The translations under genes and the position numbers were made by a program. A stretch of DNA of 64,000 bases from Thermus sediminis (GTDB lineage Bacteria; Deinococcota; Deinococci; Deinococcales; Thermaceae), in the NCBI RefSeq assembly GCF_003426945.1, contig NZ_QURO01000004.1:1909501-1973500 (forward strand), in the 5' to 3' direction. Every line of letters starts with the position of its first letter. Position 1 is the stretch's first letter. Of this stretch, positions 1 to 7,872 are shown one piece after another. The notes below the pieces were generated by a model. It did not search any database and was not told the origin of the DNA. It worked only from the letters and a program-made list of their open reading frames with translations.

Positions 1-18
1 GTTCATGGTCACGAACAC
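1..18 (-). CDS. 5' end of a minus-strand gene cut by the window edge
   Basis: Reading leftward, a good Shine-Dalgarno (GGAGGTGAG) lies a few bases before a GTG at 18, which opens Val-Phe-Val-Thr-Met-Asn; an in-frame ATG sits at 6. Only six residues are inside the window, so the product cannot be named. The opening would suit a small antibiotic-biosynthesis-monooxygenase-type protein, but that is a guess from six residues. The gene would be divergent from the riboswitch operon. Confidence 0.35.
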
Positions 19-227
19 CCCTCACCTCCTGGACCCCAGGGTAGGGCAGGGGGGCAAAAATGTCAAGTATCCCGGTCGGATTTTACAAGATTGAGAGGGA
101 TAACTAGTCCCACTTTCGCGGAGGACCAAGCCCCCCATCCCTGCCTGGGGCCACCTGGGGGCCCTGGGGGTTTTGCCGGTCCGCTTCCCCAGCCCAGGCA
201 CTAGGTTGGCGGGGGGGAGGGGGGGCG

Positions 228-257
228 TTGACAGGTGGCCCCAAGGGGTTGTAGCCT
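228..257 (+). promoter_or_regulatory. Promoter of the riboswitch-nrd-cob operon
   Basis: A perfect -35 TTGACA (228-233) is followed after 18 bases by TAGCCT (252-257), which predicts a transcript start near 264, right at the 5' edge of the cobalamin riboswitch. This is the only consensus-like sigma-70 promoter in the 500-base upstream region. Confidence 0.7.
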
Positions 258-263
258 CACCCC

Positions 264-412
264 CAGGACGCCCAAGACCTGGGGTGTCCTGGCCGCGGGG
301 CCAGGCCGACAGGCCTGGACGCCTCTGGCGGCGGGGGAAGTCCGGTGAGAGTCCGGCGCTGTCCCGCAACGGTAACCGGCCCCAGGCCGGAAGCCCGAGT
401 ACCCGCCTCGCG
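264..412 (+). ncRNA. Cobalamin (adenosylcobalamin) riboswitch
   Basis: The core matches the B12 element: a GGGGAAGTCCGGTGAGAGTCC segment at about 333-353, the near-invariant CTGTCCCGCAACGGTAA at 359-375, and a B12-box-like AAGCCCGAGTACCCGCC at 391-407. It precedes a thioesterase gene, nrdB/nrdA and cobS-cobO-cobB. B12 riboswitches normally repress B12 synthesis genes and B12-independent isoenzymes when the cofactor is plentiful. Both kinds of target occur here. The exact expression platform between 412 and 545 is not certain. Confidence 0.88.
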
Positions 413-497
413 GTCCTGCCCCGTAGCCCTCGAGGCAAGGGTGAAGGTGGTGATGCCTGTGGGACCTTAGGACCAAGCTTCCCCAACAAGCGGCGTT

Positions 498-512
498 AGG
501 CCTTCGGCCTTT
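498..512 (+). terminator. Small hairpin between riboswitch and first gene
   Basis: AGGCC (498-502), loop TTC and GGCCT (506-510) form a short hairpin followed by only three T residues. It lies about 90 nt after the B12 box and 27 nt before the Shine-Dalgarno, so it could be part of the expression platform. The stem is short and the T-tract is poor, so intrinsic termination is unproven. Confidence 0.3.
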
Positions 513-550
513 GGCTTAGGAGAGGCGCTTTGCCCCTTAAGGAGGTTTGT

Positions 551-943
551 GTGCGGGAAACGCGCATGGTCTACCCCGTATTCCCTGGGGAGACCAACCA
601 CTACGGAACGCTCTTCGGCGGCACGGTCCTGGCCTGGATGGACCAGGCGGCCTTCGTGGCCGCTACCCGCCACGCCAAGAGGAAGGTGGTGACGGTGCAC
701 GCGGACGCAGTGGACTTCAAGCGCCCTGTCCCCCTAGGCTCCATCGTGGAGCTGGTGGCCCGGGTGGTGGGGGTGGGGCGCACCTCCATGCGGGTGGAGG
801 TGGAGATGTGGGTGGAGCCGGTCTCCGAGAGGGAGGCTTCCTATTTGGCGGCCAAGGGGGGTTTCGTCCTCGTAGCCCTGGACGAGGCGGGAAGACCTGC
901 CCCGGTGCCGCCCCTGGAGGTGGGGGATGCTCACGGAGCCTAG
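551..943 (+). CDS. Acyl-CoA thioesterase, hotdog fold (YciA/BACH type)
   Basis: A 130-residue single hotdog domain that probably hydrolyses acyl-CoA thioesters in the cytoplasm. Residues 16-34 (N-H-Y-G-T-L-F-G-G-x-V-L-A-W-M-D-x-A-A) match the YciA/BACH active-site segment, with Asn16 and Asp31 as the likely catalytic pair. GTG at 551 is chosen because AAGGAGG ends five bases upstream; a TTG at 530 would place that SD inside the gene. It is the first gene after the cobalamin riboswitch and overlaps nrdB by 17 bases, so it should be cotranscribed. Its link to nucleotide reduction or B12 is not obvious. The natural substrate is unknown. Confidence 0.85.
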   Translation: MRETRMVYPVFPGETNHYGTLFGGTVLAWMDQAAFVAATRHAKRKVVTVHADAVDFKRPVPLGSIVELVARVVGVGRTSMRVEVEMWVEPVSEREASYLAAKGGFVLVALDEAGRPAPVPPLEVGDAHGA

Positions 944-1898
944 GCGGGCCTACCGCCCTTACGAGTACCCGGGGCTTCTGCGCTTCCGGGACGCCATCCG
1001 CCACAGCTACTGGGTCCACACCGAGTTCAGCTACAGCGCCGATGTCCAGGACTACGCCCTCTCCGATCCCCCGGTGCGGGGCCTGGTGGAGCGCTCCCTC
1101 CTCGCCATCGCCCAGGTGGAGCTCTCTGTGAAGCTCTTCTGGGCCCGCCTGTACGAGCGCTTCCCCAAGCCCGAGGTGGCCGAGGTGGGCATGACCTTCG
1201 CCGAGAGCGAGGTGCGCCACGCCAACGCCTACGCCCACCTCTTGGACCTCCTGGGCCTGGGGGATCTGTTCAGCCGGTACCTGGAAGAGGCTCCTCCCCT
1301 AAGGGAACGGGCGGGGGCCCTGGAGGGGGTCCTGGCCCGTTCCAGGAACGCCTCCCTAGGGGAGTACGCCCTTTCCCTCCTCCTCTTCTCCGCCTTCGTG
1401 GAGCACATCTCCCTCTTCTCCCAGTTCTACGCCCTTATGGCCCTAAACCGCCGCGGCAACCGCTTCAAGGGCATCGCCAACGCGGTGGAGGCCACCAGCA
1501 AAGAGGAGAACATCCACGGGCTTTTCGGGGTAGAGCTCCTCCGCCTCCTCAAGGAGGAGCGGCCCGAGGTCTTCGGGGAGGGGTTTGCCGAGGAGGCCCT
1601 CCGGGCAGCAGAAGGGCTTTTTCGCGCCGAAGAGGCCCTTTTGGACTGGATCTTCGCCAGGGGGGATGTGCCTTGGGTTCGGGGGGAGGAGGTTTTGGAG
1701 TTCGTCAAGGACCGGTACAACCAGGTTCTGGCCCTCCACGGGCTTCCCCCGCCCTTCCGGGTGCGCCAGGACCTCCTGCGGGACGTGGAGTGGTTTGCCC
1801 TGGAACTTCTTTCGGACAAAGACGTGGACTTCTTCAACAAGCGCAGTGTGGCCTACGCCAGGAGGGTGAAGGCCTTTGATCCCGAAGAGCTCTTCTAG
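927..1898 (+). CDS. nrdB: Class I ribonucleotide reductase, beta (radical) subunit
   Basis: A 323-residue ferritin-like protein that houses the metal site and stable radical used by NrdA to reduce ribonucleotides. Ligand motifs are visible: Glu65, Glu95-x-x-His98, a later F-V-E-H helix and E-E-N-I-H-G. Tyr102 sits four residues after His98, exactly where the radical tyrosine of E. coli NrdB lies, so this reads as a tyrosyl-radical rather than a radical-tyrosine-free subtype. The ATG is preceded by GGAGGTGG and lies inside the end of the thioesterase gene. nrdA follows after nine bases. Assembly of this cofactor needs oxygen, unlike the cobalamin-dependent class II enzyme. Confidence 0.93.
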   Translation: MLTEPRRAYRPYEYPGLLRFRDAIRHSYWVHTEFSYSADVQDYALSDPPVRGLVERSLLAIAQVELSVKLFWARLYERFPKPEVAEVGMTFAESEVRHANAYAHLLDLLGLGDLFSRYLEEAPPLRERAGALEGVLARSRNASLGEYALSLLLFSAFVEHISLFSQFYALMALNRRGNRFKGIANAVEATSKEENIHGLFGVELLRLLKEERPEVFGEGFAEEALRAAEGLFRAEEALLDWIFARGDVPWVRGEEVLEFVKDRYNQVLALHGLPPPFRVRQDLLRDVEWFALELLSDKDVDFFNKRSVAYARRVKAFDPEELF

Positions 1899-1907
1899 GA
1901 GGAATCC

Positions 1908-3590
1908 ATGAAAGCTACCTTGCGCAAAGGGTACGAACCCTGGTACTGGGCCAACGAGCACACCCGGGTCTACATGGCCCGGGGTTACCTCCTCCCCGGG
2001 GTCACGGTGGAGGCCCGGGTGAAGGAGATCGGGGACCGGGCCGAGGCCCTCACGGGTATCCCTGGTTTCTCCGAGAAGTTCCAGAGGTACATGGCCCGGG
2101 GGTACTACTCCCTCTCCACCCCGGTCTGGGCCAACTACGGCCTCCGGCGGGGCCTTCCCATCTCCTGCTACGGGACCTACGTGGAGGACGACACCGCCTC
2201 CATCCTCCGGGCGGTGGCCGAGGTGGGGATGATGAGCAAGCAGGGGGGCGGGACCTCCGTCTACCTGGGGGCCCTGCGCCCCCGGGGGGCCCCCATCCGG
2301 GACAACGGGGAGAGCAACGGCTCCTACGCCTTCGCCGGCCTCTTTGACCGGGTCATCGAGGTCTTCAACCAGGGCTCCACCCGCAGGGGCCAGTGCGCCG
2401 CCTACCTGGACGTGGAGCACCCGGACCTGGAGGAGTGGTTCCGCATCCAGCGGGAGGGGAGCGAGGTCCAGTCCCTCTTCTGGGGGGTGTCCATCCCCGA
2501 CCGTTGGATGGAGGCCATGGTGGCGGGGGATGGGAGGAAGCGGGAGGTCTGGGCCAAGATCCTCAAGTCCCGCTTTGAGGCGGGGATCCCCTACCTCTTC
2601 TTCCGGGACGCCGCCCACCGGGGCATGCCCCAGGTCTTCCGGGAGCTAGGCCTGCGCATCTGGGCTAGCAACCTCTGCACGGAGATCATGCTCCCCTCCT
2701 CCCCCGAGGAGAGCTTTGTGTGCTGTCTTTCCTCCCTCAACCTCCTCCACTACGAGGAGTGGAAGGACACGGATGCGGTGGAGACCCTGGTGATCTTCCT
2801 GGACTCCGTCCTGGACGACTTCATAGAGAAGGCGGAGGGCATCCCCTACCTGGAGCGGGCGGTGCGCTTCGCCCGCCGCTACCGGGCCATCGGGCTTGGG
2901 GTCCTGGGGTGGTACAGCTACCTCCAGTCCCAGATGGTTCCCCTAGAGAGCCTCGAGGCCCACCTCCTCAACCTGGAGATCTTCAAGACCATCCGGGAGC
3001 GGGCGGAGGAGGCCTCCCGCTGGCTTAGGCGGCGCCACCCCGGGGACGAGCTCGCGGGGGTGGGGGAGCTTAAGGAAAGGCGGAACGCCACCCTCCTGGC
3101 CATCGCCCCCACCAAGTCCAGCTCCTTCATCCTGGGCCAGGTTTCCCCCTCCATTGAGCCCTTCACCAGCAACTACTACCTCAAGGACCTGCAGAAGGCC
3201 AAGGTGCCCTTCAAGAACCCCTTCCTGGAGGAGCTCCTCCGCCAGAAGGGCAAGGACGAGGAGCGGGTCTGGCGGAGCATCCTGGAGAGGAACGGGTCTG
3301 TGCAGCACCTGGACTTCCTGACGGACGAGGAGAAGGCGGTCTTCAAGACCTTCGCCGAGGTTTCCCAGCTGGAGCTCTTGCGCCAGGCGGCGGCCCGGCA
3401 GCGCTATATTGACCAGGGCCAGTCCCTGAACCTCCTCATCCACCCCGAGGCCCCCCTCAAGGACGTGAACCAGCTCTACCTGGAGGCCTGGCGCCTGGGC
3501 CTCAAGTCCCTCTACTACCAGTGGAGCCAGAGCGTGGCCCAGGCCTACAGCCGGGACCTCCTCCTGGGGTGCAGGGCCTGCGAGGGGTAG
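1908..3590 (+). CDS. nrdA: Class I ribonucleotide reductase, alpha (catalytic) subunit
   Basis: A compact 560-residue catalytic subunit that converts ribonucleotides to deoxyribonucleotides with NrdB. It has the substrate-reducing cysteine pair Cys87 (in S-C-Y-G-T) and Cys272/273, the Asn255-Leu-Cys257-Thr-Glu259 active-site triad, the Tyr536-Tyr537 radical-transfer pair near the C-terminus, and a terminal Cys555-x-x-Cys558 that should pass electrons from thioredoxin. No N-terminal ATP-cone is present, so activity regulation by dATP through that module is absent. The start follows AGGAGG. Class II enzymes need adenosylcobalamin; this one does not, which explains its place under a B12 riboswitch. 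Confidence 0.93.
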   Translation: MKATLRKGYEPWYWANEHTRVYMARGYLLPGVTVEARVKEIGDRAEALTGIPGFSEKFQRYMARGYYSLSTPVWANYGLRRGLPISCYGTYVEDDTASILRAVAEVGMMSKQGGGTSVYLGALRPRGAPIRDNGESNGSYAFAGLFDRVIEVFNQGSTRRGQCAAYLDVEHPDLEEWFRIQREGSEVQSLFWGVSIPDRWMEAMVAGDGRKREVWAKILKSRFEAGIPYLFFRDAAHRGMPQVFRELGLRIWASNLCTEIMLPSSPEESFVCCLSSLNLLHYEEWKDTDAVETLVIFLDSVLDDFIEKAEGIPYLERAVRFARRYRAIGLGVLGWYSYLQSQMVPLESLEAHLLNLEIFKTIRERAEEASRWLRRRHPGDELAGVGELKERRNATLLAIAPTKSSSFILGQVSPSIEPFTSNYYLKDLQKAKVPFKNPFLEELLRQKGKDEERVWRSILERNGSVQHLDFLTDEEKAVFKTFAEVSQLELLRQAAARQRYIDQGQSLNLLIHPEAPLKDVNQLYLEAWRLGLKSLYYQWSQSVAQAYSRDLLLGCRACEG

Positions 3591-3599
3591 AATGGGGCC

Positions 3600-3677
3600 A
3601 TGGTCCTCGAGGTCCTGGGGAGCGGCAACTCCATGCTCATGGTGGCGGCAAGCGGCGCCGCCGTGCGCCTCAAGTAG
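3600..3677 (+). CDS. 25-residue mini-ORF with leaderless start signature
   Basis: A complete ATG-to-TAG ORF fills the 90-base gap between nrdA and cobS. It begins [11 protein letters not shown], contains a short apolar middle and ends in R-L-K. A TAGAAT hexamer (3588-3593) lies exactly six bases before the ATG, the spacing typical of leaderless transcripts. The stop is three bases before the cobS TTG. It may be a translated coupling peptide, or the surviving 5' end of a deleted gene (the opening resembles the first strand of metallo-beta-lactamase-fold proteins). I do not recognise it. Confidence 0.4.
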   Translation: MVLEVLGSGNSMLMVAASGAAVRLK

Positions 3678-3680
3678 GCC

Positions 3681-4373
3681 TTGCGCCCCTTCCTCGCCGC
3701 CCTCGCCCTCCTCACCGCCTTTCCCGTGCCAGGGGCCTTCTCCCCGGAGGACCTGAGGCGGGGAGCGGCCCTCTTCCCCCTGGTGGGCTACCTCCTGGGG
3801 GGCCTCCTGGCCCTGGCCTCCCTCCTCCCCCTGCCCCCGGGGCTCCTCGGGGGGCTTCTCCTCGCCCTTTGGCTGGGCCTTACCGGCTTCCTCCACCTGG
3901 ATGGCCTCCTGGACACGGCGGATGCCCTCCTTGGGGCCAAGCCCAGGGAGAGGCGCCTCGCTATCCTGAAGGACCCCCACCTGGGGGCCTTTGCCTTTGG
4001 GGTGGGGGGGCTTTACCTCCTCCTCAAGTGGCAGGCCCTGGCCCTCTCCCCAGAGCCCCTTTTCCTCCTCCTGCTCCCGGGCTTTACCCGCTTCCTCGTC
4101 CTCCCCTTCCTCCGCCTCTACCCCCTGGCCCGGGAGGGGATGGCGGCCCTGGTGCAGGGCGGGCCCCTCCTTCCCCCCCTCCTCCTCGCCCTGCCCCTTC
4201 CCCTCCTCTTTCCCCTTCCCGCACTTCTGGCCTTCCTCGCCGCCTTCGCCGTGGCCCGGCTCGCCCTTTCCCGCCTTGGGGGGCTCACGGGGGACGTGCT
4301 GGGGGCCATGATCGCCCTATCCGAGCTCTTCGGCCTGTTAGGCTATGCCCTATGGAAAGCCCTAGGCGGGTGA
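3681..4373 (+). CDS. cobS: Adenosylcobinamide-GDP ribazoletransferase (cobalamin synthase)
   Basis: A 230-residue polytopic membrane protein that joins adenosylcobinamide-GDP to alpha-ribazole, the last joining step of cobalamin synthesis. Family features are the opening [16 protein letters not shown], the acidic metal-binding motif [13 protein letters not shown] near residues 71-83, and many leucine-rich membrane segments. The start is a TTG three bases after the mini-ORF stop. It overlaps cobO by 22 bases. cobU, cobT and cobC are not in the window, so nucleotide-loop assembly is only partly encoded here. Confidence 0.9.
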   Translation: MRPFLAALALLTAFPVPGAFSPEDLRRGAALFPLVGYLLGGLLALASLLPLPPGLLGGLLLALWLGLTGFLHLDGLLDTADALLGAKPRERRLAILKDPHLGAFAFGVGGLYLLLKWQALALSPEPLFLLLLPGFTRFLVLPFLRLYPLAREGMAALVQGGPLLPPLLLALPLPLLFPLPALLAFLAAFAVARLALSRLGGLTGDVLGAMIALSELFGLLGYALWKALGG

Positions 4374-4915
4374 GGCCCTACGAAAGGCCCAAGGGGGAGA
4401 GGCGGGGCCTCGTCATCGTCTACACCGGGGACGGCAAGGGGAAGAGCACCGCCGCCTTCGGCCTGGCCCTAAGGGCCCACGGCCGGGGGCTAAGGGTGCG
4501 GGTCTTCCAGTTCCTCAAGCACCAGGGGGCCCGCTTTGGGGAGCACCGGGCCCTGGAAAGGCTCGGCATCCCCATAGAGGGCCTGGGGGACGGGTTTACC
4601 TGGAGGAGCCGGGACCTTTTGGCCTCGGCCCGCCTGGCCCAGGAGGGCTGGCAGAGGGCCAAGGAGGCCATCCTCTCCGGGGCCTACCACCTGGTGGTCC
4701 TGGACGAGGCCACCTATCCCCTGCGCTACGGTTGGGTTCCTCTGGACGAGGTCCTTTCCGCCCTGAGGGCCAAGCCCCCCCACGTCCACGTGGTCCTCAC
4801 GGGGAGGGGGGCCCCCGAGGCCCTTCTGGAGCTTGCGGACACGGTCACGGAGATGCGCAAGGTGAAGCACGCCTTTGACCTAGGGGTTCCCGCGCAAAGG
4901 GGCATTGAGCACTAG
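4352..4915 (+). CDS. cobO: Cob(I)alamin adenosyltransferase (CobO/CobA type)
   Basis: A 187-residue P-loop enzyme that transfers the adenosyl group of ATP to reduced corrinoids. The Walker A G-D-G-K-G-K-S-T spans residues 26-33, followed by the family block V-F-Q-F-L-K-H and the Walker-B-like [12 protein letters not shown] 4352 is used because it lies inside the 3' end of cobS and gives the normal family length; the frame stays open far upstream only because of base composition. Together with CobS and CobB it supplies the coenzyme sensed by the upstream riboswitch. Confidence 0.92.
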   Translation: MESPRRVRPYERPKGERRGLVIVYTGDGKGKSTAAFGLALRAHGRGLRVRVFQFLKHQGARFGEHRALERLGIPIEGLGDGFTWRSRDLLASARLAQEGWQRAKEAILSGAYHLVVLDEATYPLRYGWVPLDEVLSALRAKPPHVHVVLTGRGAPEALLELADTVTEMRKVKHAFDLGVPAQRGIEH

Positions 4916-4918
4916 ACT
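4913..4918 (+). promoter_or_regulatory. Leaderless-type -10 element before the globin gene
   Basis: TAGACT lies six bases before the globin ATG at 4925, the spacing expected for a transcript beginning at the start codon. It overlaps the cobO stop codon. No clear -35 is visible, so this is at most an internal secondary promoter that would let the globin gene escape riboswitch control. Confidence 0.35.
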
Positions 4919-4924
4919 GGGGGT

Positions 4925-5524
4925 ATGACGGACAAGAACCTGGCCCGCTTCTACGCCATCGCCCAGGAGATCTGGAGCCAGCTTCCCCCTCAGGCCCGCT
5001 TCCGGCCCGTGGAGGACGGCAAGGTCCTGGCCCGGCACCGGGGCTTTCTGGAGGGCCTCACCGGGGAGCTGGTCCAGGGCTTTTACGAGACCCTCTTCGC
5101 CCACCCGCCCACCCGGGCCATCTTCCGGGAAGGGGAGAGACCCCTCCGGGAGAAGACCCTGAGGGACTGGTACCTCCGCACCTTGGCGGGGCCCTTCAAC
5201 GGCCAGTACTTCGCCTGGCAGGCCCTGGTAGGCCTGGTCCACGTGCGGCGGGGGGTGACCAACGCCATGATGGCGGGCATGTGGAACTGGCTCACGGAGG
5301 AGGTGGAAAGGAGGGCCCGCGAGGCCCTGTCCCGGGAAGAAGCCGAAGCCCTCGCTGGGGCCTGGCGGCGGCTGGCCTTCACCGTGGCCGCCCTGATCTC
5401 CGAGGAGTACCTGGACGCCTACCTCGAGGCCCTGGCCGAGGCCTTCGGCAGGGAGCCCAAGGAGTTTCGCCGCCTGGCCCAAGGGGAGGCGGAGCGCCTC
5501 CTAAGGGAGCTTAGCCCCCGGTGA
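4925..5524 (+). CDS. Protoglobin-family heme protein
   Basis: A 199-residue single-domain globin of the protoglobin/globin-coupled-sensor type. The recognition block is residues 101-119 (L-V-G-L-V-H-V-R-R-G-V-T-N-A-M-M-A-G-M), where His106 should be the proximal heme ligand; the preceding helices (F-L-E-G-L-T-G-E-L-V-Q-G-F-Y-E-T-L-F) also fit. There is no attached signalling domain, so it is more likely an O2, NO or redox-binding protein than a complete sensor. It sits between cobO and cobB, nine bases after cobO and overlapping cobB by four, which ties its expression to B12 synthesis. Its role there is not established. Confidence 0.82.
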   Translation: MTDKNLARFYAIAQEIWSQLPPQARFRPVEDGKVLARHRGFLEGLTGELVQGFYETLFAHPPTRAIFREGERPLREKTLRDWYLRTLAGPFNGQYFAWQALVGLVHVRRGVTNAMMAGMWNWLTEEVERRAREALSREEAEALAGAWRRLAFTVAALISEEYLDAYLEALAEAFGREPKEFRRLAQGEAERLLRELSPR

Positions 5525-6840
5525 ACCCGCCCCGCCTCCTCCTCGCCGCCCCCCACTCGGGAGCGGGGAAGACCACGGCGGCCTTGGCCCTCCTCCTCCG
5601 CCTCCGGGGGCTTGGCCTCAGGGTGCGCCCCTTCAAGGTGGGGCCGGACTACATAGACCCCACCCACCTGGAGCGGGCGGCGGGCCTCAGGCCCTACAAC
5701 CTGGACGGCTTCTTCCTGGACGAGGCGGGGCTCCTCGCCCTCTTTGCCCACGGGATGAGGGGGGCGGACCTAGCCCTCATAGAGGGGGTCATGGGCCTCT
5801 TTGACGGCAAGGACCCCCTGGGGCGGGTGGGCTCCACCGCCCAGGTGGCCCGGATCCTAGGGGCCCCGGTGGTCCTGGTGGTGGACGCCAAGGGCATGGC
5901 GGGCTCCATCGCCCCCCTGGCCCTGGGCTTCGCCCGCCATGACCCCGGGGTGCAGGTGGTGGGGGTGGTGGCCAACCGGGTGGGTTCCGAGCGGCACGCG
6001 GCGATTCTGAGGGAGGCCCTGGAGGCCCACGGCCTTCCCCTCCTGGGCTGGCTCCCCCAAGACCCCGCCCTGGAGCTTCCCGAGCGCCACCTGGGCCTGG
6101 TGCTGGCGGGGGAGGTGGAGCCTCCCCTAAGGGCCCTGGAGGGGGCGGGCTTTTGGGACCTCGAGGCCCTCCTCCGCCTGGCAAAGGCGGCCCCGCCCCT
6201 CCCCGAGCCCCCCTCCTTCCTTCCGGAAAGGCGCCCGCCCCGGGTGCGGGTGGCCTACGCCTGGGACCGGGCCTTTTCCTTCTACTACCCCGAGGCCCTG
6301 GAGCTCCTCTCGGCCTTGGGGGCCGAGCTCGTCCCCTTTAGCCCCCTGGCGGACGAGGCCCTCCCCGAGGCCCACGCCCTCCTCCTCGGGGGCGGCTACC
6401 CCGAGCTCTTCGCCGAGGGGCTTTCGGAGAACCAGGCCATGCGGGAGGCCATCCGGGGCTTCCGGGGGCCCATCCTCGCCGAGTGCGGCGGGTACATGTA
6501 CCTCTCCGAGGGGCTTTGGGTGGGGGAGCGCCTCTTCCCCATGGTGGGCCTGGCCCCAGGGGAGGCCCGCATGGGGGGGAAGCCCGTCCTCGGCTACCGG
6601 GAGGTGGAGGCCCTACGGGACAACCCCGTGGCGGCGAGGGGGGACCGCCTCAAGGGGCACGAGTTCCACTACGCCAGGCTTCCCGCCTCCCCAAGCCCCG
6701 CCTGGCGGCGGGTGGGGGGAGGGGAGGTGGAGGGGTGGACGGACGGCCGGGTCCTGGCCAGCTTCGTCCACCTCTATCTCCCCGCCAGGCCTGCCGCGGC
6801 CCAGAGGTTTTTGGCCCAAGCCGAGGTGCTGATAGGGTGA
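5521..6840 (+). CDS. cobB: Cobyrinic acid a,c-diamide synthase
   Basis: A 439-residue two-domain amidotransferase that amidates the a and c carboxylates of cobyrinic or hydrogenobyrinic acid using glutamine and ATP. The N-terminal ATPase domain opens with the P-loop-like A-P-H-S-G-A-G-K-T-T (about residues 9-18) and has the V-G-P-D-Y-I-D-P block. The C-terminal class I glutaminase domain has the L-L-L-G-G-G-Y-P-E motif and the nucleophile Cys322 in A-E-C-G-G-Y-M-Y-L. The GTG start overlaps the globin stop (GTGA). It is the last gene of the riboswitch operon; the TPP riboswitch follows. Confidence 0.92.
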   Translation: MNPPRLLLAAPHSGAGKTTAALALLLRLRGLGLRVRPFKVGPDYIDPTHLERAAGLRPYNLDGFFLDEAGLLALFAHGMRGADLALIEGVMGLFDGKDPLGRVGSTAQVARILGAPVVLVVDAKGMAGSIAPLALGFARHDPGVQVVGVVANRVGSERHAAILREALEAHGLPLLGWLPQDPALELPERHLGLVLAGEVEPPLRALEGAGFWDLEALLRLAKAAPPLPEPPSFLPERRPPRVRVAYAWDRAFSFYYPEALELLSALGAELVPFSPLADEALPEAHALLLGGGYPELFAEGLSENQAMREAIRGFRGPILAECGGYMYLSEGLWVGERLFPMVGLAPGEARMGGKPVLGYREVEALRDNPVAARGDRLKGHEFHYARLPASPSPAWRRVGGGEVEGWTDGRVLASFVHLYLPARPAAAQRFLAQAEVLIG

Positions 6841-6882
6841 TCCCTTTGTGGCCTAGCCCCCTCGTCTCCTCCGCGCTTCGGG

Positions 6883-6888
6883 TATAGT
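6883..6888 (+). promoter_or_regulatory. -10 element of the thi operon
   Basis: TATAGT lies about 10-15 bases before the first conserved bases of the TPP riboswitch, so it should set the start of the thi transcript. A matching -35 is not clear. Confidence 0.5.
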
Positions 6889-6895
6889 GGAGCCT

Positions 6896-6988
6896 GCAGG
6901 CTGGGGGTGCCCCAAGGGAGGGGCTGAGAGCTGGGTGGTCCCAGCAACCCTTGGAACCTGATCCGGGTAATGCCGGCGGAGGGAAGCC
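6896..6988 (+). ncRNA. TPP (thiamine pyrophosphate) riboswitch
   Basis: The THI element is easily recognised: GGGGTGCCC (6903-6911), GGGCTGAGAG (6921-6930), ACCCTTGGAACCTGATCCGG (6947-6966) and GTAATGCCGGCGGAGGGAA (6967-6985). It lies about 85 bases before thiE and should shut down the thi operon when TPP is abundant. The following segment to the thiE Shine-Dalgarno (GAGGAGGTGG) holds the expression platform. I see no strong U-tract terminator there, which hints at control of translation initiation. Confidence 0.95.
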
Positions 6989-7070
6989 TATGCGGAAGAC
7001 CCCAATCCCCCAAAACCCAACCCCCCTCGGGCCGCGTGGGCCTTTCCCGTCGGCCTGAGGAGGTGGAAGC

Positions 7071-7691
7071 TTGCTGGGAAGGCTCTACCTGGTGGTGACT
7101 CCCAGGCCCGGTTGGTCCTGGGAGGAGACCCTGGACCGCACCGAGCGGGCCCTGGCGGGGGGCGTGGAGGTCCTCCAGCTTCGGGCCAAGGACTGGGAGG
7201 CAAGGCCCACCCTGGACCTGGGGGAGAGGATGCTGGCCCTGGCCCGGCACTACGGGGTCCCCTTTTTCTTGAACGACCGGCCCGACCTGGCGGCCCTCCT
7301 GGGGGCGGATGGGGTCCACCTGGGCCAGGGGGACCTGACCCCAAAGGAGGCCCGGCGCTTCTTCCGGGGCCTGATAGGCCGCTCCACCCACGCCCCGGAG
7401 CAGGCCCTAGGGGCTCTGGAGGAGGGGGCGGACTACCTCTCCGTGGGGCCCGTCTGGGAAACCCCCACGAAGCCCGGGAGGCAGGCGGCGGGGCTTGGTT
7501 ATGTGCGTTGGGCGGCGGAGAACCTCGGGAATAGACCCTGGTTCGCCATCGGGGGGATTGACCTCACCAACCTGGACCAGGTCCTGGAGGCCGGGGCCAG
7601 GCGGATCGTGGTGGTGCGGGCCATCCTGGACGCCCCTGACCCCGAGGGGGCGGCCAAGGCCTTTAGGGAGAGGCTCTATGGTGTGGCTTAA
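7071..7691 (+). CDS. thiE: Thiamine-phosphate synthase
   Basis: A 206-residue TIM-barrel enzyme that couples HMP pyrophosphate with thiazole phosphate to give thiamine phosphate. Family blocks are visible: V-E-V-L-Q-L-R-A-K-D (strand with pyrophosphate contacts), F-L-N-D-R-P-D-L-A, G-A-D-G-V-H-L-G-Q-G-D-L, Y-L-S-V-G-P-V-W-E-T-P-T-K-P-G and F-A-I-G-G-I. The TTG start is set by GAGGAGGTGG seven to eight bases upstream. It is the first gene after the TPP riboswitch and overlaps thiS by 14 bases. Confidence 0.94.
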   Translation: MLGRLYLVVTPRPGWSWEETLDRTERALAGGVEVLQLRAKDWEARPTLDLGERMLALARHYGVPFFLNDRPDLAALLGADGVHLGQGDLTPKEARRFFRGLIGRSTHAPEQALGALEEGADYLSVGPVWETPTKPGRQAAGLGYVRWAAENLGNRPWFAIGGIDLTNLDQVLEAGARRIVVVRAILDAPDPEGAAKAFRERLYGVA

Positions 7692-7872
7692 CGGCGAGGC
7701 GAGGCCCCTCGAGGGCCGTTCCCTCCGGGACGTTCTGGAGGAACTTGGGGTGGACCTGGAGCGGGTGGCCGTCCTCCTCAACGAGGAGGCCTTCCCCGGG
7801 CGGGACCTACCCCCCTACGTCCTGAAGGAAGGGGACGTGGTGGAGGTGGTCTCCCTCATGCAAGGAGGCTAG
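7678..7872 (+). CDS. thiS: Sulfur carrier protein ThiS
   Basis: A 64-residue ubiquitin-like protein that carries sulfur as a C-terminal thiocarboxylate for thiazole formation. The protein ends in the required Gly-Gly (M-Q-G-G), has the family start V-W-L-N-G-E and a typical V-A-V-L-L-N-E-E central strand. The ATG at 7678 lies inside the end of thiE, and thiG begins directly after the stop codon. The activating enzyme ThiF is not in the window. Confidence 0.93.
   Translation: MVWLNGEARPLEGRSLRDVLEELGVDLERVAVLLNEEAFPGRDLPPYVLKEGDVVEVVSLMQGG

Noticed and set aside
1443-2618. Long minus-strand open frame opposite nrdB/nrdA
   Set aside because: Shadow of the GC3-rich nrd genes; composition is Gly/Pro/His/Leu-rich with no recognisable motif and no ribosome site.
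2943-3980. Long minus-strand frame over nrdA end and cobS
   Set aside because: Antisense shadow; the plus-strand genes have clear family motifs across the whole stretch.
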